From Anticarsia gemmatalis (lineage: Eukaryota; Arthropoda; Insecta; Lepidoptera; Erebidae), in the NCBI RefSeq assembly GCF_050436995.1, contig NC_134745.1, forward strand, positions 3,038,001-3,102,000: a DNA stretch of 64,000 bases, read 5' to 3'. The translations under genes and the position numbers were made by a program. The notes beneath the pieces were generated by a model, which was not told the origin of the DNA, did no database searches, and saw nothing but the letters and a program-made list of their open reading frames with translations. Below are positions 22,800-35,896 of this stretch, in pieces (the first letter of the stretch is position 1; the number at the start of each line of letters is the position of its first letter).

Positions 22800-25460
22800 C
22801 AGCCCATTAACGTTCGCGATCTGTGCTCAACCCGCTGAGCCGGCTTTTACGCCTCCTAACCAATAATTATGTAAATGTCAACTGATTCGGAGATAGTGTT
22901 TGAAAGTCTAATCTAATACCAAGTGTTGACATATTATAACAAAAAATGTGCTTTCTCTAGGCGGAACTCTGCAAAAACAAGTTTTAGTATGCTGAGTGAT
23001 TACGCAAGTTTGGTAGTTGACAAAATTGCAAACCGCCAGCGTAGAGGTGCATGAAAAAGTTGAAACATAAGACAGCGAAACCTGAGAAGCGGAGAAAGTA
23101 TCTTGCGAAGGTGACGACATTTCTTTGTGAAGACCACTGCTAAACGATGATAATTATAATTTTAAACAGAGCTCAACTCATTTTATTCATGTAAGCATTT
23201 GAGATTTATTGATTCCCACGTAAAATCATTGCTATTCTTGCATTGTGGTTGATGTTGGCTATTAGACTTTCACGCTACATATGTGCAAGAAAATGTTGCC
23301 AAATATAACTTAAGTGGTGGGCTTTGTACGTGTCCGTCAACAAAGCGAACCTGGCAACCAAGCGTCGTGCGACATATTCACACGAGAGTCACCAAGAAAA
23401 AATAGAATTTGAAGCCAAGAGGATACCAAAAAAGTGTTTGGTTAAAACTCTGAGCGTGCTTATCGTAAATGGTGAAACTGGATACACTATACTAACATGA
23501 GTGGTTAAACAGAACTTAAATGAAAATGTGTTTAAAAAGATGTTAAGTAAATAGAAGAGGCAAACAAAGAGATAAACGTTTTGTCACCACGCACGTGCGT
23601 GTTTGCGCTTGCGTAGATCACACTCAACTCTACTGCACTCTAAACATGCCGAACAAAGACCCGGCGAGCTTGTCAGACTTCCATGAGGGACAAAGATCTT
23701 TCAAGACTTTCATTAAACTGAGCAAAAACAATAATACCTTTTTATTTATGATATGATCTAAAATAACATCTGCCTCTTTCATCGGTTGTTCATGTTTAGT
23801 GAATTATCACAAAACTGGTTTAATGGAAATGTTTTGTTAAAATACATCAGATTCGTATTTACGAGTCAATGTAGGCGAACGACAAAGTTAAGTAAGAATT
23901 CGTTTAAATGTATTTACATCAGTTGCCGATGGCCCGATGGAAAATACGCACTGATGTTAAATTATTCATAGCCGATCACAATACTGCGGTGCCTGAATAT
24001 GATCTAGATTACCATATCGGGTACAATATAATACTTGGGTTCTAGAAGATAGTAGAACAAAGATAAGAGATCGCTTCAATGCATAGTAAGAAGTGCAACA
24101 TGTCTGCTATCACGTATTCACAAAAGCAATTAGCAGACGCCTAGGAACACATCGGTACGATAACAGTATCAAAATAAAGGTATAGCTAATACGATGAATC
24201 ATGATGTATCAAACAATTGCGCTGTAGTAATCGACACAACAACAATACCGGCTAGAAAACAAAGGTCACTGAAGAAATTATGCGAGTCGCATGAAAATTT
24301 AATGTGTTAGTCATGAAAACGAACACTTAAAGCGCGCATTGTTTGTTCACTGCCGGCATTCATCTGATAGCATTCAATTAGTTTAAACTGTTGACTATTC
24401 GAAACGACTTCATTGATTCGTATCGCTTGGCTAGGCAAAACGTTTATTAAGTGATCATTATTATTCAGGATAGGCAGTCGTTTCGGTCGCGGATTTTGAA
24501 CAGTTGCTAGTTGTGTTAATAAGGGATTATCAGCATTATCGTAGAGCTGCAGTGTGTTGGTGTATTGTTATCGTGTGGCGAGGCGAGTGCGCACGCACAA
24601 GGTCATTGAAGGGAAATCGTTGGGTGTCGTGTCGACACGGCTGGCGCCACCGGCTCACAAGCATTACATCTTGTAGCCGTGTTTCATAACGCATTCGCGG
24701 TTCCTTTCAATTAGCCCAAAGAATAAGCGACGGTATGAATTCAATTGAGCAAATTGTTGGCTGTGTAGACGATAGACGTTCATGATTGTAGTTGATTATA
24801 GAGGAAGTTTAAACGTTTTTTTGTGAAACATACGCTGTCGAAATTCAGCCATAAACCTATATCACGTGAAGTTATAAAGCCATGTTCAGTTCACGTGTCG
24901 CTCATAAAACAGACCTGAATTCTAATATCAATTGGACATAAAGGAAATTAGTGGGACACCGGGGGAATATTATGGTGGTCGTCAGTACTCGTCACGCGAA
25001 ACGGTCACGCCACAGTGATTTCCCTCAGATTTCATAAAGCACCACCGCCGTTGTGAATGACTTAATCAAAATATTAGCACCTTGACCTAACAATACAATA
25101 ATCCAATCAAAAAACCTCATTATGAAACGGCACTGGATCGAAAACTATAATACAAATATGTAGTAATAAATAAATTTATGCTTTATACGAATGGCTGGTT
25201 ACGACCGTGAAAAGATAGATTAGTCATACGAAGATCCTGGTGGCAACTAAAAATAATATGTGAATGAATTGGAGTTGAATGGTTCTATAGTCGTTTGGAT
25301 GTCAACTATGCAATAAATTCACTAAATATCAATAAAAATTCAAAGGACGCGAGGTTGAATTTAGCGATAAAGCGGACCTAGACCTCTAGAATAATGGTGG
25401 TTAGTGCAACGGATCGATACAGCAGTCAGACGATAGAGACACCTAAGTTCAATAGGCGGC
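22800..25460. other. bunched intron, no gene seen
   Basis: AT-rich with scattered short open frames. A moderately GC-rich spot at about 24500-24690 has a minus-strand GTGAGC donor but a stop just before it in the required frame; not called. Confidence 0.45.
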
Positions 25461-25462
25461 GC

Positions 25463-25470
25463 TGACGTCA
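25463..25470. promoter_or_regulatory. Palindromic CRE, TGACGTCA
   Basis: A perfect 8-bp cAMP-response element within the CpG-rich block next to two candidate bunched first exons. CREB/ATF-family binding is inferred from the motif only. Confidence 0.4.
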
Positions 25471-25530
25471 GGCGCAACGGTTTGTCTGGCTGCAGCCGGC
25501 CACGTTGCCATGGAACCTTCACCGACTTAC

Positions 25531-25620
25531 CGGCTCGGTAATTAGCTGAGCACTGTGAGAACCTTCACACCACCGTCACTCGGACAGATCGACAGTAAAC
25601 ACTACGGGCCCGCAATGCGT
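25531..25620 (-). other. bun: Possible bunched leader exon without AUG
   Basis: Minus-strand sequence ends GAGCCG before a strong donor GTAAGT at 25530. The 90 bases upstream have no ATG. In the phase needed by the shared exon a TAA occurs 11 bases before the donor, so it can only be an untranslated leader. The 5' limit is arbitrary. Confidence 0.28.
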
Positions 25621-25674
25621 CAGCTTATCATTATAACACATTGCGGGCAAAACGATAAATCAAACAGTACTCAC

Positions 25675-25775
25675 ACGGGATAGAAGTAGTCTATGTACTT
25701 GACGACGACTTCTCTCAGTAGATCTTGCTTGTTCATGATGGACGTATAGCTTCCACTTATAAGTTTTGTTTGCAT
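25675..25775 (-). CDS. bun: bunched alternative first coding exon (MQTKLISGSY...)
   Basis: ATG at 25775-25773 has a strong context (ACCATGC). It opens 33 codons (MQTKLISGSYTSIMNKQDLL...YIDYFYP) and two bases of a split Val codon before donor GTGAGT. Joined to 21082 this gives a protein of about 122 residues, the size of the short TSC22/GILZ forms in vertebrates. The upstream 250 bp (to about 26050) are very GC- and CpG-rich, as expected of a promoter. An out-of-frame open reading also crosses this region and is rejected because its phase does not fit. Confidence 0.8.
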
Positions 25776-26060
25776 GGTTTCCACTTCGCCTATCGATTTT
25801 ACCGTCCGGGACCCTCGAGTCCCCGTCCTCGGATTTAACGGAGCCGTCTTTGTTGTTTTGTGCGTTGGAGAACGTTGTGCGTGCTGAGGTAGCAATGGTA
25901 AAAAAAATGTTTGACGGCGCGCGGGCAACCGGATCGACGCGTTGCGGCAAACTGGGACCGGGCCGGTCGCAGCGAGGCGGGGCGGGCGGGGGAGGGGATC
26001 GGAGCAAGTGGCGCGCGCACGACTCTACCTACTACGGGCTACGATGGCGCCTCGAAACAC
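25776..26060 (-). promoter_or_regulatory. bun: CpG-rich promoter/leader region of the 25.7-kb first exon
   Basis: Strong local rise in GC and CpG with runs of C/G near 25980-26000, directly upstream of the exon start codon. No clear TATA box. Open frames on the plus strand here are products of the composition. Confidence 0.4.
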
Positions 26061-27440
26061 CAAGGCAACGCTTTTGCGACACACCCGTTGTACCTCAAAA
26101 ACGAGAATAAATCTAACAGTCACCGCACCTCGAATTTAATGCTGAAGCTCATTCAAATTTAATCTATCGCGTAGGTTCAAGGCTAACAAGATTTGGTCAG
26201 TGCTTTTTGCGATTGTTCGAATTCCTAAAAATAAAACAAGTCGAATAGCCAATCGAGACTTATTTTTAATTACATAAAAATCCAAGCTTGAATTGCATTC
26301 GTTTTATTTTTATTAACATAACGAACAAAATACCCATAGACGTAAAAAATATGTAGAGTCCGTCAGAGAAAAAACTGAAGGTATGAAATGTTAAAAGTGC
26401 ATAGCAGGGAGACTGAATGCATGAGCTAGTCATAAAACGAAGAGGCAGTCTCAACAAGGCATTATCAGTGAGACGGCTAGACGAGTGTCATCAAACAATT
26501 GCTACAGTCATTACTACTGGCGCTTCCGTGTATTGTTCTGTCGAGTTCAAGTTTCACGCAATGGGAGGACTAGGGAATGTTTCAAATTTATAATTACCTC
26601 AAAAATAAAACATGATAAGAAAAACCAACACCACAAACTTTGGACGAAATAGACCAAACCGACTTAATAACGCAGTAATATTTAGAAATGCTCGTACTGA
26701 AAATATGTCTAAACTGACTCCAATAGAAATATAGAAGAAACCTCAACAACATTGGTGAAAATTTGAGATTATTTCAATAGTGGAAAATAGAAAACAATAT
26801 GTTCGATGCATTACAATGGGAATCCGACATGTTTTCAATCCGCGAAGTGGTAATTTGCATAAACCGAGAAGCATAACAACCTGTAACTACGACAAGTGGC
26901 TTGGCGAGGCTTCAAGGTGCATCATTATTATATCTTCTACAATAAACATACACACAAATGAATACACCACAATATTTTAGAACATTTGTCAACCTGACCA
27001 GAATTTATAATGTACTCGAATATTTTCGTATTATATTTCCATTAAGTCTACTTATAATTATGCATCAATTCGTTAACCAATAGCTCCATGTCTAGTAATA
27101 GTTACTATAAGATATTTTTTTTCTCATAATTTCACTTTGGTGGAAAATAATCAGTAATCATAAACCTTTTTACAGAAAATAATGTTTCTATGTCAATTCA
27201 AGATTTATATGTGGCTTTATTTTATTTTATTCATTTGCCTAATGTCTATATTAAATCGTCACTCAAACGACAACGTTCTTCAATAGTCATAGATCGAAAT
27301 GTTTGGTAAAGTAGAGCCGCGCTGGCCGCAACATCTACGACCATATATTTCTCTGGAGAGAAATTTAAGGTGTTTGCTATTCCCAAAACCTGCCGGGGTG
27401 AATAGCTTTTCATATTTTGTAATAATAACTAATCTAATTA
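26061..27440. other. bunched intron, no gene seen
   Basis: AT-rich intron; nothing recognised on either strand. Confidence 0.5.
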
Positions 27441-27585
27441 TTCATACAAACATGCATTAATCACGCCGTTTTCCAATAGGGGTAGGCAGAGACCGAAGAA
27501 CGCCGCTTAGTACGATTCTTACAATCTTCCCCTGCCTCATTCACATCCATACAACTTGCCATACAGGACCGCTGATTGCAAGTAC
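27441..27585 (+). repeat. Lepidopteran dispersed repeat fragment (AATAGGGGTAGGCAGAGA type)
   Basis: Contains AATAGGGGTAGGCAGAGACC, followed by CTTACAATCTTCCCCTGCCT and TCATTCACATCCATACAACT. I recognise this order from a widespread moth/butterfly repeat of SINE or LINE-fragment type. Family not resolved. Confidence 0.55.
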
Positions 27586-28146
27586 AAATTATTTTCGTTT
27601 TCATTTAATTACTTAACTGTATATTTCACAATATCTCCTGTTACAATTAAGTCAACTAAAGTACCTGTATCACGTTGTTTGTTATGTGATACCATTGTTA
27701 TTAACACAACGAGATGAATTAAATATTCATCATGCGACATATGACACGATATCCATTAACCTTGGCCGTCTGCGCTAATTGTATCTTAATTAGCAAAAAA
27801 ATTGCCGGCAATATGAACGTGTGCGATGTATTGTTGGTCCATATTGTGACCATATGGTTTAGGTATCTATTATGTGCAACTTGGCACTATGGGGTATATT
27901 GTGTGTGAACGTGCATGCCTCATAAAATTCATCATGGGCTATATTTTGGCCATAAACCGCAATAGCGTCAAGTGTGACTTCATGTTCAAATTTGAAATGG
28001 AAGGTGAGTTATGAGCCCTGGTCACGGAACATGGCACGTGAAATTCATTGTTTTATTAAGAATTTATTTTAGTTTAAAGCGAAAATTGTTGACGCAAAAA
28101 GTTTTGTGGTTCTAAGTAACAAGTGAATGTTACGAGTGTATACCAT
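27586..28146. other. bunched intron between two repeats
   Basis: No gene or further repeat recognised. Confidence 0.4.
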
Positions 28147-28395
28147 ACTAACATCCGCCCGCGACTTCGTCCGCGTGAAAAGGTTTCCCGTAGAAAAAAG
28201 TGTCCTATGGGTGAATTTCGATTAATCTGTCGAAAAACTAAGAACATACAATACAAACTTTCATCCCCTTTTTTATCCCCTTAGGGGTGAAATTTTTTAA
28301 AACCCCTTGTTAGCGGATGCCTACGTCATAACATCTACTTGCATGCCAAATTTCAGTTTCTTTCAAAAGTTTGAACTGAGCATTAATATGGTATA
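28147..28395 (+). repeat. Lepidopteran non-LTR retrotransposon fragment (CGACTTCGTCCGCGTG type)
   Basis: Words in order: CCGCCCGCGACTTCGTCCGC, TGTCCTATGGGTGAATTTCG, CTTTCATCCCCTTTTTTATC, CCTTAGGGGTGAAATTTTTT and ATGCCAAATTTCAGTTTCTT. This series is a very common lepidopteran LINE 3' region. It is diverged and truncated here. Confidence 0.7.
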
Positions 28396-30708
28396 TATTT
28401 TCATCTTCGGTTGTGTCATTTCATATCATATCAAAATCACACAAAACCACTTATAATGACTATGTTGATTGGCATTTCCGCATAACTCAAGTTAATGATT
28501 CACCAATCGTACGACTTAATTTAATATAATCTCCAGTCGTTAAATATAATTAACAACAAAAAATAACGAAATAATTGATAACGACGAAAGCACAGTGATT
28601 AAAATTAAAACTAAATCGAGACATGTAAAAAACAAAGCCGTTCATCGCCTCTGGCCTTTCAATAAAATATTAAGTTATAATAAATTTTAAATCGAGCTCA
28701 TTACATTGAACGTTTTTTTTAGATCTCATCTACATATTTCGTTATTATAATAATTATAAGCGTTAATTTATACTGTTACTCTGCATTATGTTAAAGATTT
28801 GTTATCTTAGAATTTTAATGTAAACGAGTTTATAAATTTTTAAATGCATCGCAATTATTCATAAGTTCTTTGTATTTTGTAAGGTAGCGCAATATATTTC
28901 GGTAATTCTGATTATAAATGAAAGACTGAATCAAAACAATGTATTGGCCAAGAGCATACTAAAAGATATAAATATTGCACTTAACCCGGATATCAGTAAA
29001 GGAATTCAAAACGATCAATCAAAAATAGATGGCATCTCAAACATGACACTGAAAGAAGATATAACTGGCGATTTGTGGAAATGTGATAAACGTAGAAAAG
29101 ATAATTCAGATAAACGGTCCTTTAAAGAACATCGTATGAGATAAATTACCCGTTTTAAAATCAAGATACACACACAATACACATAAGGAAAACAACACGA
29201 AGCTCATTTATATTGACAACGTTCTAGAACTTACAGTACACGCAACAAAGGTTTTAAATAAAGGTGAATCAATTACGTTACATCATAATGTTATTCATCT
29301 TAATCTCCTGACCTTTATATTGATACAAACCGAGTGGAAAATGACGGCATAGAAATACTCACTTATTATCCGTAAGTATAAAAAGTAAGCAAAACATCTA
29401 ACGACTGTTGTAGCAATTTTTTACTCTACTTAATGTAATTATAACTAAGTAACCATTGTTTTATTGTTGGATTCTAAATAGACTAAGTGTAATTTATCAT
29501 ATGTAATGGCAGATTTTTTACCCTTATATCCTTTTTTGCGTTGTTAGTAGGTATCATAAGAAGTGAATGGACCTCTTCTTGAAGTTGTTTGTCTTCTAAA
29601 TATTGTACTGTCATCGAAGTTGAGTACTCTCAAAGATTCAACAAAAAACAGTGTCTCACGAATTTAATATTTATTCGTGAACATTCCAGCAGCGATTACT
29701 CAAATCAATGTGTCATGTCTCATAGCTGAGGTCTGTTGCACTTGAAACCTTTTTACTCATGATAATGCAGAAAGAAATTCACTAAAGTGACTAGTTCCTG
29801 ATTTCGTTCTTTATTGCCTTAATAGGCTACTAAGTCGTACAAATTGGAATTTCCGTTAGTTTCAAATGAATGGATGGTGCACTCAAGTTTGAACCGGAGT
29901 CCCTTAAGGATTTTCCCAGACAGAAACTCTTGTAGCATCATTCGTCGTCATTTAAAATATTATTGTATCCGCAATAGATATTATTTTATACCGGTAAACA
30001 GTAGCGAGATTGAATGAACACAAAGCGATAATTTTAAATCTTATCTGTCTATAATAAAGTTCATAGCGCACACAGTACACCATTAATCATTTAAATCGAA
30101 TTCTTGACAGACAGAATGCAACGAAGTGTGTATTATTACAACATAATCAGAATAAGTGGTCATTATTTATTACGAAATCATGCAAAGATTGCAATCACTT
30201 GTAATGTCTGTATGGATTTTATATTTAGAAAGAAAGATAGATTATTTTAAGTACAAATTGATTACGATAGGTGATTGTATCCATGGACTGATACGTTCAA
30301 GGTTGCTGATACAAACTAATCTGTAGTTTGTATCGATGCCGGTAAACATTGGGACCTTCGTCTATTGTCGAAAATAACAGTTCGCAACTAATTCTGGAGT
30401 AGTCAGCTTCAAGGTTATTTATTCACATAATTGATAATGTTGATGTTCAAGAGCTTAACGTGATGAACAAGAAATGTGTGAGAGGAAACAACAGTGCGAA
30501 TGATAGAAACAATCGCAAGATAATAATGATACGATAAGACAAGTTGCGATAAAATAGACAAATAATATAAGTGTTTACAACAGGATGTGCCGCTATTATG
30601 TAAGTGTTTGTGTGCAAAGGTTATCGTCTTAGCAAATGACAATTGAGAAGAAAAACAATCGAAGTGTAAATCAATTAAGAAGTTTTGAATGGGAAGCGTA
30701 TCACTTAC
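28396..30708. other. bunched intron, no gene seen
   Basis: AT-rich. The frames at 28944-29144 (plus) and 30415-30717 (minus) are unrecognised and lack splice or promoter context. Confidence 0.5.
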
Positions 30709-31082
30709 GAGCACCACGTGTTCCTGCGAGCGAAAGTCGATCGGGGTTGTTCGGTAGTGGTCGACTTCGACGTCGGTTGCGAGTCTATCGTTAGGTTGAG
30801 CTTGAAGCCCGCTATCGACTTGCGTCGCTTGGCGGCGAGAGCCCGGGACGCGAGATCCGAGTCATGCACCTGCTCAGGTGGGGAGGCGTGCGAGCATGTC
30901 CTCATGTGCGCCTGCGCGGTGGCCACCTGAAGCAGCTTCGTAGAGAGGCTGCGGCGGCCCAGGGCCTCGCACGTCGCGCACCGACCGTCCTCCATGAAGC
31001 TCCTCGTGCGTCCGACACGGCCACGGCGTGGACACTGAGCGCTTATTGTTTCCAGCGGACGTGGTGGCTTAACTGATGTCAT
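30709..31082 (-). CDS. bun: bunched alternative first coding exon (MTSVKPPRPL...)
   Basis: From ATG 31082-31080 this encodes 124 residues plus two bases of a split Ser codon, then donor GTAAGT. It enters the 52-nt exon in phase 2, giving an isoform of about 213 residues. The peptide is Arg/Ser/Thr-rich with CATCEALGRRSLSTKL in the middle and a basic AAKRRKS stretch (possible nuclear targeting) near residue 84; it matches no domain I know. The frame is open upstream with another in-frame ATG at 31307-31305, which would add 75 residues, but that part crosses an AT-rich, promoter-like stretch, so I prefer the inner start. The exon is strongly GC-rich compared with flanking intron. Confidence 0.7.
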
Positions 31083-31440
31083 CCGACGAGCGATACACGC
31101 GCGACCGTTCGCCTTCGTCGCACGAAATTCAAGACTCCTTCGGCACGGCCGGCGTATACGATCGATACTCGAGTGAAATATGTTTAATGCGATAATAAGA
31201 ACGCGATAAGGTATACACGCGAATAAGTGTAATGACCTAGACGGTGTGGCATAGCACGGCTTCGGTACGGCCTCGGCGGGCGGCCGTGCGCGGGCGGCTC
31301 GGCGCATGCGACTGCGGTCACCACTACAAAGCACCCCCGCCGCCCGGCGTAATCCGAACGTTAACGAAGATATCGATATTTGCGGTGAATAATACCGCGA
31401 TACGTGAGCATCGTATGATTTACATACGTCTACCACTCGC
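31083..31440 (-). promoter_or_regulatory. bun: Upstream region of the 31-kb bunched first exon
   Basis: Two CpG-rich blocks separated by an AT-rich middle (31170-31240). Open frames on both strands reflect composition. No TATA/initiator pair at proper spacing was identified. Confidence 0.3.
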
Positions 31441-34400
31441 CCCGAGGTGTCATTCCGACATTCCTCTGGACACCGTCCAGGTGATCAGTATAAATAATTG
31501 GGGGTCATAGGATGCTTTTCCCCATAAATCGTACACAAGTCAGATTACCGTGATCGTTTTATAAATAATACCCGGAAAACGTTAATTTTAGTCAGACCAC
31601 GCAAAACACAAGCACTGCTTACTCAGTTTGTGGAGGGTGAGATTTTAACAGTCTTGCGATATCTACAGTTTCCGCACGTTAACACACAATTTTAGAATAT
31701 AATAGTCACTAGTAGTTCACAACTAAGGCGTAGAACACTTGTGAGTATTACCTCATGGTACTCAGGTAAGAAGGCTGAAGTTCTGATATAATGACATGTG
31801 GGTGCCTGGCCAAAAATCAATGCCAACAGTTGCAGGTGTCCGATGTAATTTATATATTAGGATGAAGCTTCTCGATCGCGAGAGAGATTAGTCCCTATGA
31901 ACGTGCACTTAGTAGAATTCAGACCAGTAATTCAGCACAAGGCCGTCTGTTGAGTCGCACTGGAGTCGTTATTTCTGAACACTGGCCGGCTTCTAAATTG
32001 TTTCAAGAAATTAATCATAGGATGCTTTTGTCAGCGGAGTTAATAAAATTTAATGTTACTTCCCTCTAATTTGATGCTCGACATTGAACAGTCCCGGATT
32101 AGAAACAAAGTACATTTCGGTATTTTTCCACCGATACTATGTAGGCTGAAAAATAAATATACAGTGGCTAGTGAGTGAACGAAAAAGAAAATAGAAAGTA
32201 CAGCCGTCTGAAAGAAGTACTGTTATAATTATACTGTTATACAGGCTATTGGCCAGCAATATTGACTGTACAAAAAGCAACATTGTCATTTAAAATAGTA
32301 CTTAGATGCCAAATATGATTTCATATTAGTTAATGTAAACAAAATCAATATGTGTCTTTATTTCCATGAAATTGAGCCGATTGAATCAAAAATTCTCTCT
32401 GTTGGTTGCTACAACCGATTGGTATACAACCTTCGACAGACGATCGATCGTGTCAATGTTATCTTTCCATGAAAATGAAAAGGCGTGTGTCGTTCGAATC
32501 ACGCTCGCGTAAATTATTTATACCTTAATAACTACTTCGCATTAACGATTCCGATATGTATATGATTGGTATTCTTGGCAGAATAAAAAAGAAATAGTAA
32601 TAATTTATGCAAGTAATTAGTTCCGGTTTTAAAAGATACAATCAACAGAATAGTATTACGTCTCGCCTGTTCGATAAACGCATTTACAGGTAGATCAAGG
32701 AAGAAATATGTGATGCATCACATGTATCAATTATTTTAATGTGTCCCGCGTCACAGGTCTGACAGTGATGCCAAGAGTTCGACACATTTTGACGTGCATT
32801 TCAGTGTAACGAATTTAAATATTGGCGAGTCGCACCCTCTCGACACGGGTATAATTTTATGTCCCGAGAAATAGTCTTTAGCGTATGTAAACAAGTCATT
32901 ACTACGTTATAAGTATAATTGCAGAGGTGATTGATGGTGTGTTGCCGTGTAGCTGTTAAATAAACATGCGTTGTCGTGTAAGTACTATGGTATAGGCACA
33001 TAATTAATCAGTTGTATCACGGTCTTAACATAAAGTAGAGAAGCAGGAAAGTCAATTGAATTGTGTAAAGTACGGGTAATCTAATGAATCCAAAGATACG
33101 AGAAATTATTAAGCATTAATGTTGACATCGTTATGGTTGAACAGATTTAGCACAGCCATATTTAATCTTTCATCGCTGTCCACATAATCTTGACAATTAT
33201 TACGTCGCGGGCCGCGAACATTACATTTATTACAAACTAAAATTAATGCGTAACTGTCATCGACACTATTCAAAGTGGCTATGCTTTGAATTTTTTTAGA
33301 TAGTCAAACGTGTAATGCCGCATTCAAAAGTCATCTACTATGTGTAATTACTATGAATGCAGAATATTTCGTAATCTCATGATAAAGATTTCAGAAATAA
33401 TTATATGTGTTTCCATATAATATTTAGAGAAAGATGAAGTAACATTAAAGTTAATCTATCCCTCGGTCAATTCGTCCTAATATCCCGAGTTGAATTACTT
33501 TTTGAGTAATATCTTTTTATGACTTCCAAAGAAGAAAAGGCAACTCTTCAATATTTTTCGGGATAGAGCTAATACGAAAGAAAAGCGAACTCTATCAATA
33601 TATCTGGATCAAGTCTCAATGGGCCACTGAAGGAAGGAGGGATAAAATTTGCGCCGATAGATTACGTCACGGAAGAGGAAATGGGCCACGTTTTATCCCA
33701 ACCGGATAAATAATTCCCAAGACACAGGACGAAATACCAATTTGCTTGTATTTTTGGAGGCTCATTAGTTAAGATTGACTAGTATTAAAATAGACAAGAC
33801 GGAACATTTGGATAAAATATCTATCGTTTTAGAAAAAAGTGGATGTATTTAGTTAGTTTGCATAATGAAGACCTTGCTTGTGGTTTTTTTAGCCCAAATA
33901 TTCTTTTCCTTAGTTGTTGTTTGTTGTTACCCTTGTTTTATAAATGATTTTGCACTAAAATGCAAAATATAGTTGGATTTAAATGACAAGTAACTTCTGT
34001 ATTTCGTTGTTATCCGGTTAACGGATGTAACCATGCGGAAGAATACTACATTTACAATAAACCACAAATAAAAAAGTGCATGCATATTGCAAAGATTCAT
34101 TAAGAAGCCATTACAATCGGATCACTAATGACTGCACTTGATGGATGTCGACAGTAAAATTACAGTATAATTAATATTAAAATAGAAACACCACACGGAT
34201 ACAAAGTGTTGGTGACGCAAGTGACGATCACATAAAAATGGTAGAGTGATTATGACTGTGCAACACAGTACAAAGATCAAAGACAGAGCGCAAAGTCCAC
34301 TATTTAACCAAACGAAAAGTGCCTTCAAAATTTATTGGGTAGTTAAAAGAAAACTTTACTATTTCCAAGGCTGAAGCAATATCTCACGTTTCTTAAAGCG

Positions 34401-34984
34401 TCGTAGGCATAACTTTTTGAAGAGAGAAGGAAACTTCAGTAGCACTATTTGAATAGGGAGAAAGTAGGTTTCGCTCAGGATTTGTGGCAACTAGAACGTT
34501 CCAAATCTTGAATATAAAAGGATTCTCTGAGGGAAGCTTTGATGCAGCGAAAAGGGTCACTAAGTATCTTATCCTTGGGAACAAGCAGACACAGGATTAT
34601 ACTACTAATCCCAGCATTAAAAGGGGTAAGCAGCAGTAAAACTGTGTACGCAACTCATTTACTCGGTCGGATTAACAAGGTTTTGGACAAGAAGGAAATT
34701 ACTACAACCTTTGTGAAGGTTAAATTCGTCGTAATGCCTTCTTTCTTATCAGAGGTTTTCTTAAACAGGATTACGGACGAGTAATAAAAACGATTAAGAA
34801 CTGGTTATTTAGCAACCATTACACAAAAAAGAAGATATTTATAGAATCACTTAAAGCAACGTTTAATCATGTTTGTATTCATATTTACTAATAAAAGTTC
34901 AATTTAAGGTGAACTTTTGTTTTTGCCCCATTAATGTATTCAGCTATCTTAAACTTATATAAAATTGAATGTGTTCCTTAGCGC
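31441..34984. other. bunched intron, no gene seen
   Basis: AT-rich. Around 34390-34790 several short frames overlap on both strands (one reads SFDAAKRVTKYL on plus), but none is long enough or similar enough to a known family to call. Confidence 0.45.
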
Positions 34985-35140
34985 AAAACTTAGGAACGGT
35001 TCAACCAATTCGACTTGTTGTTTCAGTAAAATTGTCTTTGAGACACGGAAAAGGGTTTTATAGATAGCAAAACAGCAAAAAAATGCAAAGAAAATTTGTG
35101 AGTGGGCTGCAAGGATCAGCTAGTAGAATATATAATAAAG
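34985..35140 (+). repeat. Diverged lepidopteran repeat tail
   Basis: Contains AACGGTTCAACCAATTCGAC, GAGACACGGAAAAGGGTTTT and finally TGCAAGGATCAGCTAGTAGA with AT-rich trailing sequence. This resembles a frequent lepidopteran LINE 3' end in which a phrase on searching-angle 'GGATCAGCTAGT' precedes the A/T tail. Diverged, so only moderately sure. Confidence 0.45.
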
Positions 35141-35846
35141 AAAGCTGCCTTATATTCCATCAAAACGACTATTTATTAATACAGGAAACGGAAGATCACA
35201 ATATTTTTAGAAGAATTAATAAAATACTGTAAATGAATAAGTTTGACATTGACGGAACTAAAAACAATGGTTTGTGTTGAAATTAGCATAAGTAGGAAAA
35301 ACATTACATCGTGACTAACATATTAGATATTCTGAAGTAAATTAGTGACTCTACATGCAACACATGGTCTCTTACAACGAAACCTTTTAGTTGACGTTGA
35401 CTTTAGATAAACTTAAGCATTACTTTAATATAATTTTAGGTAGAAGTCATCAACAGTGGATTTTTGAATGATACCGTGATAAAATGATTTATTTTTTAAT
35501 ATAAACTGTCTTTCAGGTTATTAGAAATCAATTTCGAAAAAATGCTGTGAATCTCTCTACCATGAAGATATTTGATTTGGGTTTGCTTTTGTACCAAAAG
35601 CGAAAAGTTTAGTTTCTGTTAATAGCTCTGTTGCTACAGTTTTAGTTCATTCAAATTAATTAAGATACGCGATAACCGCAATTGTTTGTGTGGCTTTACT
35701 ATGAAAAGATAGCGAGTTACGATTTCGTAATACGAGTTGGGAAATAGAGTTCCCACCTTGAATTTTATACATTCAAAAACCGTAGTACATGCGTTAAGCC
35801 TATTAAAATTATATAAAGTATTATGCGTATCGCGTTGAAGCAATTG

Positions 35847-35896
35847 TTACCAAAAATAGTATATTTTTTTATACGAAAAGAAACTATTTTTGGTAA
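35847..35896. repeat. Perfect 14-bp hairpin
   Basis: TTACCAAAAATAGT at 35847-35860 is exactly complementary to 35883-35896, with a 22-nt loop. Too short for a standard miRNA precursor. Confidence 0.5.

Noticed and set aside
25766..26162. Several overlapping plus- and minus-strand frames, including a Pro/Arg-rich 115-codon one
   Set aside because: CpG-rich promoter composition; the phases do not fit the shared bunched exon.
30685..31510. Plus-strand frames opposite the 31-kb exon
   Set aside because: Antisense of a GC-rich exon and leader; no splice or promoter support.
32470..32520. GTTCGAATC word resembling a tRNA T-arm
   Set aside because: No acceptor stem, D-arm or anticodon arm can be drawn around it.
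34393..34784. Frames near an AAKRV-type word that recalls copia RNase H
   Set aside because: The similarity is one short word with no neighbouring domain; not enough for a retrotransposon call.
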